NCBI GenBank assembly: GCA_016931995.1
Contig: JAFGDS010000034.1
Span: 1-53,071, forward strand
DNA: 53,071 bases
DNA from: Pirellulales bacterium
GTDB lineage: Bacteria; Planctomycetota; Planctomycetia; Pirellulales; Thermoguttaceae
Direction of reading: 5' to 3'
Below, piece by piece: positions 8,738 to 17,036 of this stretch; within the stretch, counting starts at the first letter, position 1; every line of letters begins with the position of its first letter. The position numbers were made by a program, and so were the translations under genes. Under the pieces are notes generated by a model. That model made no database searches and was not told the origin of the DNA. It saw only the letters and a list, made by a program, of their open reading frames with translations.

Positions 8738-9853
8738 ATGCCCCGCCTCCTGGTCCTCTGCGAACACCCGACGCTTCTGGGCGGCGAGCGTTCGTTTTTG
8801 TCGTTGGCGGACAATGTCGCCCGGGCGGGATTCGACGTGGCCCTGATGGCCCCGCCCGAGGGCCCGTTGGCCCGGGCCGCCGTCGAGGCGGGGCTCGACC
8901 TCGTGCCGTTTCGCTCGCTCGACTACCAGGGCCGCCGGCTGCCGCAGCCGCGACGGCGGGAGTTCCTGGCCGCCGAGCTGGCCCACCTGCGGCCCGACCT
9001 GCTGCACGCCAACAGCCTGGCCATGGCACGGCTGGCGGGGCCCGTGGCCGCCGCCTTGGACGTGCCGAGCCTGGGCCACCTCCGCGACATCGTGCGGCTC
9101 ACCCGCCGGGCCATCGACGACCTGAACCGCAACACCCGGCTGGTGGCCGTGTCCGAAGCCACGCGCCGCTTCCACGTCGCCGCCGGACTGTCGACCGAGA
9201 AAACCCACGTCCTGTACAACGGCGTCGACCTGGCCCAATTCGCCCCGCGCGCCGCCACGGGCTATCTACACCGGCAACTCGGGATCCCCGAGACCGCGCC
9301 GTTGGTGGGCACGATCGGCCAGATCGGACCCCGTAAGGGCCAGGATGTGCTGGCCCAGGCCGCTGCTCTGCTGGGGCGTGCGCATCCCGAGGCCCACTTC
9401 GTCGTCGTGGGCCAGCGGTGGTCGGACAAGGCCGAGTCGCGACGCTTCGAGCGCGACCTGATCGACGCGGCCGGGCAGTTGGACGGACGGATGCACTTGC
9501 TCGGCGCGCGGGACGATGTGCCGCGTCTCTTGAACGAACTGACGATCCTCGCCCACCCGGCCCGGCAAGAGCCCTTGGGCCGCGTGCTCTTGGAGGCCGC
9601 CGCCTCGGGCGTGGCCGTGGTGGCGACCGATGCGGGCGGCACGTCGGAGATCTTTCCGCCCGACGCGAAAGCGGCGCGGTTGGTTCCGCCGGACGAACCC
9701 GAAGCACTCGCCGAGGCGATCGCCGACCTCCTGGCCGATCCCTCTGCCCGTCGGGAGATGGCCGCCCGCGCCCGCCGGCGCGCCGAGTCGGCCTTCGACC
9801 GCCGCCAGGCCGCCGCCGGGCTGGTCGAGCACTACCGGGCAACGCTGGGATGA
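8738..9853 (+). CDS. GT4-type glycosyltransferase
   Basis: Product of 371 aa. The N-terminal half (about 1-170) is a Rossmann-like acceptor domain beginning MPRLLVLCEHPTLLGGERSF, with LLHANSLAMARL and LGHLRDIVRLT. The C-terminal half is a GT-B nucleotide-sugar domain: VLYNGVDLAQF, GTIGQIGPRKGQDVL, HFVVVGQRW and the donor-binding stretch HPARQEPLGRVLLEAAASGVAVVATDAGGT-SEIF, in which E and the following Gly-rich turn fit the GT4 EX7E region. Probable role: adding a sugar to a cell-surface glycan or glycolipid; donor and acceptor are unknown. The ATG at 8738 is chosen because the 29 in-frame residues before it are encoded by the GTCATTCG repeat. Confidence 0.9.
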   Translation: MPRLLVLCEHPTLLGGERSFLSLADNVARAGFDVALMAPPEGPLARAAVEAGLDLVPFRSLDYQGRRLPQPRRREFLAAELAHLRPDLLHANSLAMARLAGPVAAALDVPSLGHLRDIVRLTRRAIDDLNRNTRLVAVSEATRRFHVAAGLSTEKTHVLYNGVDLAQFAPRAATGYLHRQLGIPETAPLVGTIGQIGPRKGQDVLAQAAALLGRAHPEAHFVVVGQRWSDKAESRRFERDLIDAAGQLDGRMHLLGARDDVPRLLNELTILAHPARQEPLGRVLLEAAASGVAVVATDAGGTSEIFPPDAKAARLVPPDEPEALAEAIADLLADPSARREMAARARRRAESAFDRRQAAAGLVEHYRATLG

Positions 9854-9865
9854 CGCCCGGCTTGA

Positions 9866-9940
9866 GTGCCACTGGCTTTGCCAGCGCATGAGTGCCACTG
9901 GCTCTGCCAGTGCTTGAGTGCCACTGGCTCTGCCAGTGCG
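9866..9940. repeat. Three tandem GTGCCACTGGC...CCAGTG hairpins
   Basis: Copies begin near 9866, 9892 and 9917. Each is GTGCCACTGGC-TYTG-CCAGYGC, a hairpin of CACTGGC with GCCAGTG. This is the most abundant repeat family of the window. Confidence 0.9.
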
Positions 9941-9975
9941 TGTACGACCGTCAACGAGCCGTTGCCGGTCAGCCG

Positions 9976-9997
9976 AGAAGCCGCTTGCGGTTTCGCA
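9976..9997. repeat. GCCGCTTGCGG palindromic repeat
   Basis: GAAGCCGCTTGCGGTTTCGC, the reverse-strand form of the GCGAARCCGCAAGCG repeat seen before hpnH and before the ABC transporter genes. Confidence 0.65.
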
Positions 9998-10050
9998 ACC
10001 CAGCGCGCACTCCTTGGAAACCGTGCCGGATCTCCCCCCTTGCGTCCACG

Positions 10051-10160
<110 letters not shown>

Positions 10161-10280
10161 ACCGGCATGTCGTCCGCGCATGCGAAAGGGGGAAGGCCTC
10201 CGGAGACACCCTCCCCCTTCGGATCGTTTCGCCGCGGCGCGTCCACATCGTCCGCGCGGCGGGCTTGTCGGCAAGTAAGA

Positions 10281-10442
10281 CTACTTGGTCTCGCCGGCCG
10301 GGGGCGTGCCCGGATCGGCCGGGGCAGCGGCGCCGGTGTCGCCGGTCTTCTTCTCTTCAGTCTTCTTCTTCGCATCGCCGCTGCAGCCCAGGGCGAACAT
10401 GCTGACACTCAGGAGCACGAGAAACATGCCAAGACGTTTCAT
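10281..10442 (-). CDS. Small (53 aa) lipoprotein
   Basis: A complete frame from ATG (10442) to TAG (10281). The N-terminus MKRLGMFLVLLSVSMFALGC is a lipoprotein signal with lipobox A-L-G-C20. The mature part is only 33 residues: a Lys/Glu-rich stretch and then an Ala/Pro/Gly/Thr-rich tail ending GETK. AAAGGT about 6 bases upstream is an acceptable ribosome site. The mature peptide has no recognisable domain; function unknown. It is divergent from the sigma factor gene, with 193 bases between starts, so the two may share a control region. Confidence 0.8.
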   Translation of the reverse strand: MKRLGMFLVLLSVSMFALGCSGDAKKKTEEKKTGDTGAAAPADPGTPPAGETK

Positions 10443-10481
10443 CGCAGTACCTTTCCGTAAAATAGGGACTTTGGGTCAAAT

Positions 10482-10502
10482 GTGCGGGAGACATTCCCGC
10501 AC
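10482..10502. promoter_or_regulatory. 8-bp hairpin between lipoprotein and sigma gene
   Basis: GTGCGGGA (10482-10489), loop GACAT, TCCCGCAC (10495-10502), lying in the divergent control region. Possible operator or 5'-leader hairpin of the lipoprotein transcript. Confidence 0.4.
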
Positions 10503-10536
10503 GCATTCATAGGTACCGATCCCATCCCCTGGGCAT

Positions 10537-10599
10537 TTATTCCACCACTGCTAAAATTTCGTAAAGACTGCTCGCCGAAGGGGGAATAACGTGGAATAA
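10537..10599. promoter_or_regulatory. Three GGAATAA sites upstream of the sigma gene
   Basis: GGAATAA at 10583-10589 and 10593-10599 has a 10-base period, and its reverse complement TTATTCC lies at 10537-10543. The latter and the last direct copy extend to GTGGAATAA. This arrangement suggests an operator or an autoregulatory ECF promoter; inference only. Confidence 0.4.
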
Positions 10600-10635
10600 T
10601 CGCCCGCCCTGGGGGCTCTTACTAAAGGGATGGGT

Positions 10636-11175
10636 ATGCCCGACGACCGTGTCACGATCGACATTGCCGAGCTGGTCGCCCTGTACCACGAGGCGGTGTA
10701 TCGCTACGCCTACCGGCTGTGCGGCGGCCCCCACGACGCGGAGGACCTCACCCAGCAGGTCTTCCTGATCGCCCAGCAGAAGCTCGCGCAACTGCGGGAG
10801 CCCGACGCGGCGCGGAGTTGGCTGTTCACCATCCTCAAACACGGCTTCTTGAAGAGCCTGCGGCGCGAGCGGCCGGCCTTGATGGGGAGCTTGGAGTTGA
10901 GCGTCGAGAACATCCCGGCCAACGTGCCCGAGGCGGACCAGATCGATCGCGAGCGTCTCCGGCAAGCGCTCGGCGAGCTGCCGCCGAAGCACCGCCTGAT
11001 GCTGGTGATGTTTTACTATGAGGATTGTTCGTATCGCGACATTGCCGAGCGGTTGGAGTTGCCCATCGGCACGGTGATGAGCCGGCTTGCCCGGGCGAAG
11101 CAGCGGCTCCGCGCCCGGCTGTTCGGAACCGAGCCGCCCGCGCGACACGTTTCCAAGAGAGTGACGGCGAAGTGA
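10636..11175 (+). CDS. ECF-type RNA polymerase sigma factor
   Basis: Product of 179 aa. Region 2 (about 12-80) has LYHEAVYRYAYRLCGGPHDAEDLTQQVFL, the core-binding and -10 recognition segment. Region 4 (about 110-165) has the helix-turn-helix ALGELPPKHRLMLVMFYYEDC-SYRDIAERLELPIGTVMSRLARAKQRLR. There is no region 1 or 3, as expected for group 4 sigma factors. An ATG at 10630 is also in frame; 10636 is chosen because AAGGG lies 6 bases ahead. The stop overlaps the GTG of the next gene by four bases (GTGA), indicating translational coupling with a membrane protein that is probably its anti-sigma factor. Confidence 0.92.
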   Translation: MPDDRVTIDIAELVALYHEAVYRYAYRLCGGPHDAEDLTQQVFLIAQQKLAQLREPDAARSWLFTILKHGFLKSLRRERPALMGSLELSVENIPANVPEADQIDRERLRQALGELPPKHRLMLVMFYYEDCSYRDIAERLELPIGTVMSRLARAKQRLRARLFGTEPPARHVSKRVTAK

Positions 11176-12023
11176 ACCATTCCGGCCAAGAACGCGACGG
11201 CGACGACGCGGCGGACCGCCAACGGCTGGCCGAGGCGCTCGAGGTCTGCCGCGCCGGGCGCGACGATCCGGCCGATCCGGCGCTGGCGCCCTTGGCCGAG
11301 CAACTGGCCGCCCGGCCGGAGCTTGCCGAGGCGCACGCGCGGCTGGGCCGGCTCGACGGCGCGCTGGCCGGCGCCTTTGCCGACGTGCCCGTGCCGGAGG
11401 GCCTGGCCGAGCGGATCTTGAGCCGGCTGGCCGCCGCGCGGGAGGGAACGCAGGCATCCTGCGTCGAAGGGGGCAGTCCCCTTTTCGCCGAGACGAAAAT
11501 GGGGACCGTCCCCCGGCGGCGCTGGCGGCGCCGATGGTTTCTCTCGGGCGTGGTCGCGGCGGCCGCGGCCGCGGCCGCGACGGTTGCGCTGGTGCTCCTG
11601 CGGCCGCGCGATTACACGGAAAGCGAAATCCTCGCCGCCGCCGTGGCCGAGTTCGACGCCTCGACCGCGCAGGGCCAGCTTCTGCCCAATGTCTGGCCGG
11701 AGATTCTGCTTTCCCATCCGCCCAGCGACGCGGTCGTTCGGCCGTCGGGCGTGCGGTGGCGCGAGATCGCGGAGTTTTTGGATCGCCCGGCCGTGGCCTA
11801 CGATCTGTCGGGCCGGGCCGGCCCGCGGGCGACGCTGTTCGTGGCGCGCTACGATCGCCCCCTGCCGGGCTTGGGCAATGCCCCGCCCGGCCAACCGCGG
11901 CGGACCACCGGCGGCCGCGCGGCCGCCGCGTGGCAAGACGCCGGCGTGCTCTACGTCCTGGTCGTCGAGGGTACCGAGCGCGACTACCACGGACTGCTCA
12001 ACCCCGGCCGCCCCCTGGCCTAG
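11172..12023 (+). CDS. Single-pass membrane protein, probable anti-sigma factor
   Basis: Product of 283 aa from GTG 11172, which overlaps the sigma stop by four bases. Residues 1-115 are cytoplasmic, acidic and Ala/Leu-rich. A basic stretch RRRWRRR precedes one transmembrane helix, WFLSGVVAAAAAAAATVALVLL (about 121-142). The remaining 140 residues would be extracytoplasmic. No zinc-binding HxxxCxxC anti-sigma motif is present, so the anti-sigma role rests on coupling, topology and position. Residues 100-114 are encoded exactly by a 45-bp palindromic repeat (11469-11513), an insertion into the linker just before the membrane helix. Confidence 0.72.
   Translation: MNHSGQERDGDDAADRQRLAEALEVCRAGRDDPADPALAPLAEQLAARPELAEAHARLGRLDGALAGAFADVPVPEGLAERILSRLAAAREGTQASCVEGGSPLFAETKMGTVPRRRWRRRWFLSGVVAAAAAAAATVALVLLRPRDYTESEILAAAVAEFDASTAQGQLLPNVWPEILLSHPPSDAVVRPSGVRWREIAEFLDRPAVAYDLSGRAGPRATLFVARYDRPLPGLGNAPPGQPRRTTGGRAAAAWQDAGVLYVLVVEGTERDYHGLLNPGRPLA
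11469..11513. repeat. 45-bp GGGACAGTCCC element inside a gene
   Basis: GGGGGCAGTCCCC...CGAAAATGGGGACCGTCCCC. It encodes GGSPLFAETKMGTVP in the anti-sigma-like gene and has the same length, orientation and reading phase as the copy at 27601-27645. Confidence 0.85.
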
Positions 12024-12056
12024 TGTGCGTCACGCTGTTGGGATTTCATTCAGCCG

Positions 12057-12138
12057 GGTGCCATGCCCACGCTTGTCGTGGGCATGGGAAACCTCGAAGA
12101 CGCCGCAAGAACATGCCCACGACAAGCGTGGGCATGGC
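12057..12138. repeat. Inverted pair of CATGCCCACGC hairpins
   Basis: CATGCCCACG-CTTGT-CGTGGGCATG (about 12062-12086) and CATGCCCACG-ACAAG-CGTGGGCATG (about 12112-12136), two hairpins in opposite orientation. Related pairs lie at 20068-20148 and 27135-27212. Confidence 0.85.
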
Positions 12139-12184
12139 GCCCAAAGCCGAAGGAAGCACTTCTCCAACGCGCTAATAGTTCCGC

Positions 12185-12210
12185 AGGGTGGGGAACACTT
12201 GCTCCACCCT
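12185..12210. repeat. AGGGTGG...CCACCCT hairpin
   Basis: AGGGTGG (12185-12191) pairs with CCACCCT (12204-12210); the core GGAACACTTGCTCC resembles the 20-bp arms at 15351-15408. Located after the stop of the convergent beta-helix gene. Confidence 0.6.
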
Positions 12211-12250
12211 ACGTGTCTTCGAAACGGACCGTGCCTCCGCGAGATTCTCG

Positions 12251-15151
12251 TCAAATGCTCCCATTGAGGACGAACCCGAGAATCGGGACCGCTTCGGGAG
12301 ATTCGACCAATGAACGCCTTGACCTGGGTCGCTTGACGTTCTGGACGTCCTCCAAGCTGTAGCCCGCGAACACCGCGTCGCGCGCCGCGGCAAGCGTGCG
12401 TTGGTTATCGGAGCGAGGCGGGCCCGCCATCGCCAATTCGCCCGTCGGCCAGTTTGTGAAGTTCTTGTTGTAATCCAGGCTGATAATCCCCAAATCGCCG
12501 AGATTGACCCAGCCGTCGCCGTTTGCGTCTCCCTGGGCCCACGTCGCGCCGGGCCCCGCTCCCCAATTCAACGAGAACGTGCCCATGTCTCCCAGGTTGA
12601 CCCAACCGCTGAGGTCAAAATCCGCACGCGACGGGTGCGCGAAGTGGAACACGAAGTCGCCCCCGGGCACGACGTCGCCCGACGGAAACGTGCTATTGCC
12701 CGAGTTGTCGAGGTAATCCGTCGGGTTGACCCAATCGCCGTCCAGCGCCAGCCCATTCGCGACGCTGACAACCGTATCGCTCAGCACGAGTTCCACCTGA
12801 TCCGTGCGGATCCACTCCACTGTCGGCGTGTTCGAGTTGTCGAGATACCACGTGGCCGTCAACGCCTCGCTGTCGTAATCGAAACCGTACACCGTGTACG
12901 CGCTGCCGAATCCGCCGCCGCCCACGATCGCCAGGTCATCCACCGATACGTCCACTTCTTGGTCGAACGTCAGCCGGATCCAGGTGATCCCCTCGCGGTG
13001 TGGTATGGAAGTCACCTTGATTTGGTCCGCCCCGTTCTCTACCGCGGGGATCGCCTCTTCGTACACGAGGGCTCCATAGGCGTTGTTGCTGCCCACCGTG
13101 ACACCGGTCACGGTCGGCGGCAAAATCACGTGAAACTCCGAGGTATTCTCCCGCTCTTCGGTTCGCTCATCAGGCTGGCTCGGATTCACGAGGACATCGT
13201 GGCGCCACGTCACGCTCAGCGCGAATCCGTTGAATCCGTCGGGCAGCGCCGCTTCGGGAATCACCGTGACGAACTCTCCGTACACGTAATCGTCGTCCCA
13301 CGTGTTCGGATCCTCCCCGGGGTAAAGAAGGATCTCCTCTCCCAGATCCGCCGTGATGGCGTATTGTTCGTCCACGCACTGGAACGCGCGCGTGCCGTCC
13401 TCGCCCGTCGTCACCGCGTAACACTCAAACCGAAAGCTCCCCTCCCGGAACCAGAACGAAGCCGATTGCTCGTAAACGAATGGGATATGCCACGCGCCGT
13501 CCTCAAACCAGATCTCGCCGCCAAGCGTCGGGGGCACGATTCCGTAGTTCGCCGGCGGCGTATTCTCGTTGAACAAATCGTGCCACAGCACGGGCTCCAC
13601 GAGGATCCACTTTTTCTCCAGCAAATCGTAAAACCGGGGCACGCCCAAAAAATCGTTCCCCGAGACGAGAATATCGCGATTTCCCGTATAGACATAGTCG
13701 CCAAGGGCATAAATCGCTCCGTAATTCCATATGCCCTCGTGGCAATAGGCGAACGTATTGTCCACAATCCGCACGTCATGCGTCGACGCCCCCTGGAAAT
13801 CGATGGCGGCTCCCATGACATGCTCAAAGCGATTGCCGGCAATCGTTATGTGACTTAAGGCGCCTGTGATTTTGACGGCTGCATTCGCGTAGAGGATATC
13901 GGAGATGAGACAATCCGAGACCGAGATATGCGAGCACTCGTCGCTCTCATCCGGCCAGCTTCCCGTAGACTGAATATAAACGGCCCATCCCCCCAATCCC
14001 GACAACTCTGTTTGGTAGGTTTCATTGTTGTATTCATAGCTGCCGATCTCGATGAAACGGCTGACACCTCCGATGTAGAACCCGTTGGCCGATTCACCAA
14101 CGATCGTGTTTCCCAGGATCTGAACGTCCGCGATCCCGTCCTGGCCGGGCGTGCCATCGCAACCATCCAACCAGATGCCCCAACCCGAAATGCTCATCTC
14201 CAGCGTGCGTTCTTCATTCGTGCCGATGAAGTTCCGCAGGATCGCAATGTCCAACCGCGAGGGAAGCCTGTTTTCATCGCCGGATTCAACCATGAAGTCG
14301 ACGACTATGCCGGGACCCATGTTTTTTACGATCGTATTCTCAAAAACGTGGAGGGTGCCGGAACATTCCGTGACGAAAAGCGCTACCCCCCAGTTCACGT
14401 GGCCATCGGGCTCCTCGGGCCCAAGCCAATTGTGGGAGATGTCGAAATCGCACGACGTCTCGGGGGAATCCGGGTCTACGTCCACGCCGGTGTGATGCAG
14501 CCGAATCGTGCCCCCCCCGTCTGCTCCGATCGTTCCCCACACCACGTTGTCGGCAAGCACGACCGACGTGGCGTTGGGGGCCTCGATGTTGATGGCCCAG
14601 CCCAGCACGCCCATCGAAACGCTCCGTGCGTTGTCCTCCAAAAGACAGTCCGTGACAGTGATCGCGGTGACGTAGTCGTCCCAGATGTGAAACGCCTCGC
14701 CCAGGAAACTCTTGATGTGAAGCCCCTCGAAGATCACCTCGCAATCCGTCTCCCAGGACGGAAGACTGACCATCAGCGCGGGCGTGTCTAACCCTTCGGG
14801 GGACATGCTCTGCTCGTATTGAGAGCCGTCAATCACGACGTGTTCCCCTTCGTCACCCGCGTACTCAATGTGAACGCCCTCGGTGATCGTCGGCAACCGA
14901 TCCGTGTTGTTGGGCCCCGGGTCGATCACGATCTCCGTGACGTTCTCGTCGATCACAATGGTATCGAATCCGGGAGTGCCGTTCGCCTCGTTGATCGCCC
15001 AGCGCAGGGTACCGGGGTCGCCGTCATCGTCGCCACTGGTAACGTGGATGACCGCGAGCAATTGCCTCGCCTCCAATTGCTCAAACCGCAGCCCGCGGCG
15101 GCCGACGCCGCGATCCCGATGTCGTGCTCGATGCGCATGTGCCCGCTTCAT
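12251..15151 (-). CDS. Secreted beta-helix protein with dockerin-like repeats
   Basis: Product of 966 aa from ATG 15151. The N-terminus carries the planctomycete export-type motif LRFEQLEARQLLAV (21-34), after a very basic leader. Residues about 40-520 are right-handed beta-helix-like, with repeated IxxNxxxG turns (IAGNRFEHV, ISHNWLG, ILGNTIVGES). Residues about 843-897 contain two Ca-binding dockerin-type loops, DFDLSGWVNLGDMG and GDANGDGWVNLGDLG. A 66-residue tail follows. Likely an exported surface or matrix protein, attached through dockerin-cohesin-type contacts. An ATG at 15169 is in frame; 15151 is preferred because GAGGGAGA precedes it. It ends convergently with the anti-sigma gene. 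Confidence 0.85.
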   Translation of the reverse strand: MKRAHAHRARHRDRGVGRRGLRFEQLEARQLLAVIHVTSGDDDGDPGTLRWAINEANGTPGFDTIVIDENVTEIVIDPGPNNTDRLPTITEGVHIEYAGDEGEHVVIDGSQYEQSMSPEGLDTPALMVSLPSWETDCEVIFEGLHIKSFLGEAFHIWDDYVTAITVTDCLLEDNARSVSMGVLGWAINIEAPNATSVVLADNVVWGTIGADGGGTIRLHHTGVDVDPDSPETSCDFDISHNWLGPEEPDGHVNWGVALFVTECSGTLHVFENTIVKNMGPGIVVDFMVESGDENRLPSRLDIAILRNFIGTNEERTLEMSISGWGIWLDGCDGTPGQDGIADVQILGNTIVGESANGFYIGGVSRFIEIGSYEYNNETYQTELSGLGGWAVYIQSTGSWPDESDECSHISVSDCLISDILYANAAVKITGALSHITIAGNRFEHVMGAAIDFQGASTHDVRIVDNTFAYCHEGIWNYGAIYALGDYVYTGNRDILVSGNDFLGVPRFYDLLEKKWILVEPVLWHDLFNENTPPANYGIVPPTLGGEIWFEDGAWHIPFVYEQSASFWFREGSFRFECYAVTTGEDGTRAFQCVDEQYAITADLGEEILLYPGEDPNTWDDDYVYGEFVTVIPEAALPDGFNGFALSVTWRHDVLVNPSQPDERTEERENTSEFHVILPPTVTGVTVGSNNAYGALVYEEAIPAVENGADQIKVTSIPHREGITWIRLTFDQEVDVSVDDLAIVGGGGFGSAYTVYGFDYDSEALTATWYLDNSNTPTVEWIRTDQVELVLSDTVVSVANGLALDGDWVNPTDYLDNSGNSTFPSGDVVPGGDFVFHFAHPSRADFDLSGWVNLGDMGTFSLNWGAGPGATWAQGDANGDGWVNLGDLGIISLDYNKNFTNWPTGELAMAGPPRSDNQRTLAAARDAVFAGYSLEDVQNVKRPRSRRSLVESPEAVPILGFVLNGSI

Positions 15152-15350
15152 AGCTCGGTTCTCCCTCATGGTGAACGTCGGAACCCGCCCGCCGGGTCTG
15201 TTCCCGGCGCGCCAAAGCCGAACTCGTACCAGACGAAGACCATCACGTCAAGCGTTTCGCGGCCCCGTGTTGGGGGGATTTGGGCACTTTGTTCCACATT
15301 TCTTGGGCAGGATTGGCAAGAGGAATAGGCTGCTCAAGTTCCGTCGGGCG

Positions 15351-15408
15351 GGGGCACACTTGCCCCACCAAAGACCGTAAGGAGATCATGGTGGGGCAAG
15401 TGTGCCCC
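15351..15408. repeat. 20-bp perfect inverted repeat
   Basis: GGGGCACACTTGCCCCACCA (15351-15370) and its exact reverse complement (15389-15408), separated by 18 bases. It belongs with the hairpin at 12185-12210. Confidence 0.85.
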
Positions 15409-15502
15409 ACCCGTGTCTCCAATCCCCGGACACCCTCGCCCCGGCATAAATCCCCTCTATCGGGGCATTTTGCTCCCGAGCCGCCTTTTCCGCGCAATCA
15501 AT

Positions 15503-15532
15503 TTGACAATGTGGGCCCCCCCCCCGTAAAAT
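15503..15532 (+). promoter_or_regulatory. Sigma-70-type promoter with poly-C spacer
   Basis: TTGACA (15503-15508), an 18-base spacer, TAAAAT (15527-15532). The spacer contains an uninterrupted run of ten C (15516-15525). Spacer length sets promoter strength, so slippage in the tract would change expression of the downstream DUF1559 gene. Confidence 0.6.
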
Positions 15533-15659
15533 GGCCGATACAGCAGGAGAGGAGGCGTGCGCCTTATCCTTTATCCATGCCGTGGCGGTATTTGATCGCG
15601 CGCGGCGGTGGTCGCCGCGGAGGTCTCATTTTTTTCTTTCTCATTCAGGAGGTGTTGTC

Positions 15660-16883
15660 ATGTCCCGTTTATCGCGCAAGCGAGGGTTCACCCTCGTGGA
15701 GCTGCTGGTGGTGATTGCCATCATCGGCGTCCTGATCGCGCTGTTGGTGCCCGCCGTGCAGGCGGCCCGCGAGGCGGCCCGACGCGCCGCGTGCATCAGC
15801 ACCCTGCGGCAGATCGGCATCGCGCTGCACAACCATCACGATGCCAAGAAGAAGTTCCCGCCCAGCAACAGCATGCCGTTTGCCGCGGACGCGCCCTACA
15901 TCGTGGTGACGAACCCGCCGGAGCACCTGTTTCCTCGCCCGGCGCCGACGACCGCGCCGCTCAGTACGCCCATCAACGGCAAAACGGTGTATTACGCGGG
16001 CAACGGCTTCTCGTGGCTGGCCATGATCCTGCCCTACGTCGAGGAAGGCAACCTGTTCGCCAAGCTCGACCTCAACTCGTGGGCGTGGAATCCGGGAACC
16101 ATACCGACCGCCGCGGTGCCATTCCCGTCGGGCATCAGCCACTGCACGGCCTGGCGCATGCCCGTGTCCGCGTTCAAGTGCGCCAGCTTCGGCGGCGGCG
16201 ACATCTCGATCGACAACCCCCTGGGCGACGTCGTGACGCCCTATCCCGACGCCAACGCGCCCCGCAACCAGGTGGCCCTGGGCAACTACGTCGCCCTGGG
16301 CGCGACGCACTTCGACAGCCTATTGCGCTACGTCAATACGCTGACGAACAACACCCAAAAAATGTACCAGGGCGGGCGATCGCACCCGAATGGGACGATC
16401 TTCCCCGCCATGTCGGGAACGGCCATCCGCGACATCCAGGACGGGACCTCGAACACGGCCCTGGTCTGCGAGACGAGGGAGGTCACGCTGGGGGCGTGGT
16501 ACGAGGGCATGACCTCGGCCGTCGTCGGCCTGAACGTGCCGTTCAGGTCCGGCGGCACCTCGTTCGTGCCGGTGTACAACGCCCCGACCGACCCGGTGCT
16601 CGGGGCGAAGTACGGCGTGCCCATCGCCTCGATCAAGACGTTCCTCAATTACGGCGACGACACGAAGAACCCGGTGCAGTACTACATCTCCAGTCCAACC
16701 TCGTTGGGCCAGGGCGGTTTCAACACGCGTTGGGTCCACGGGCCCAGCAGCAGCCACCCGGGCGTGGTGAACCACCTGTTCGGCGACGACAGCGTGAAGA
16801 GCCTCAACGACGGGATCGACGCCCGGACGTACATGCACGCCATCACCCGGGCGGGCAACGAGCCGTCCGGCAACCTGCACTAG
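15660..16883 (+). CDS. DUF1559 protein with prepilin-type leader
   Basis: Product of 407 aa. [29 protein letters not shown] is a type IV prepilin-like N-terminus with cleavage between G9 and F10, the conserved E14 at mature position +5 and a hydrophobic helix. [31 protein letters not shown] follows, the DUF1559 hallmark, and the C-terminus has [18 protein letters not shown]. This family is greatly expanded in Planctomycetota; the proteins are thought to be pseudopilin-like surface components, with unknown individual roles. The start at 15660 has an excellent AGGAGGTG six bases upstream, which rules out the 43-residue in-frame extension. Transcription probably begins at the poly-C promoter and ends at the hairpin at 16916. 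Confidence 0.95.
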   Translation: MSRLSRKRGFTLVELLVVIAIIGVLIALLVPAVQAAREAARRAACISTLRQIGIALHNHHDAKKKFPPSNSMPFAADAPYIVVTNPPEHLFPRPAPTTAPLSTPINGKTVYYAGNGFSWLAMILPYVEEGNLFAKLDLNSWAWNPGTIPTAAVPFPSGISHCTAWRMPVSAFKCASFGGGDISIDNPLGDVVTPYPDANAPRNQVALGNYVALGATHFDSLLRYVNTLTNNTQKMYQGGRSHPNGTIFPAMSGTAIRDIQDGTSNTALVCETREVTLGAWYEGMTSAVVGLNVPFRSGGTSFVPVYNAPTDPVLGAKYGVPIASIKTFLNYGDDTKNPVQYYISSPTSLGQGGFNTRWVHGPSSSHPGVVNHLFGDDSVKSLNDGIDARTYMHAITRAGNEPSGNLH

Positions 16884-16915
16884 CGCGGGCCGAGCCAATC
16901 CGACCGAAACGTCAA

Positions 16916-16957
16916 GGCTGCCGCCGCGCCGGCCGGCGCGGCGGCAGCCGTTTTTTT
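16916..16957 (+). terminator. Intrinsic terminator after DUF1559 gene
   Basis: Perfect 15-bp stem GGCTGCCGCCGCGCC/GGCGCGGCGGCAGCC with loop GGCC (16931-16934), followed by G and seven T (16951-16957). It lies 33 bases after the stop. The clearest rho-independent terminator in the window. Confidence 0.92.
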
Positions 16958-17036
16958 CCCGCGGCCCTTGATCTTCCCGCCCACGCCCGCCAAAATCAAA
17001 GTCTCCCCTCCGGGCTCCCCCCGGCTTGGGCGACGC

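Larger units (their letters stand above)
15152..15659. other. Control region between beta-helix and DUF1559 genes
   Basis: 508 bases between divergent starts. It holds a 58-base perfect inverted repeat (15351-15408), a canonical promoter with a C10 spacer tract (15503-15532), and a 128-base leader to the DUF1559 gene ending in AGGAGGTG. No RNA gene recognised. Confidence 0.6.

Noticed and set aside
12401-13858. Plus-strand frame of 485 codons opposite the beta-helix gene
   Set aside because: Composition is Arg/Val-rich and featureless. The minus strand encodes a leader motif, beta-helix repeats and dockerin loops.
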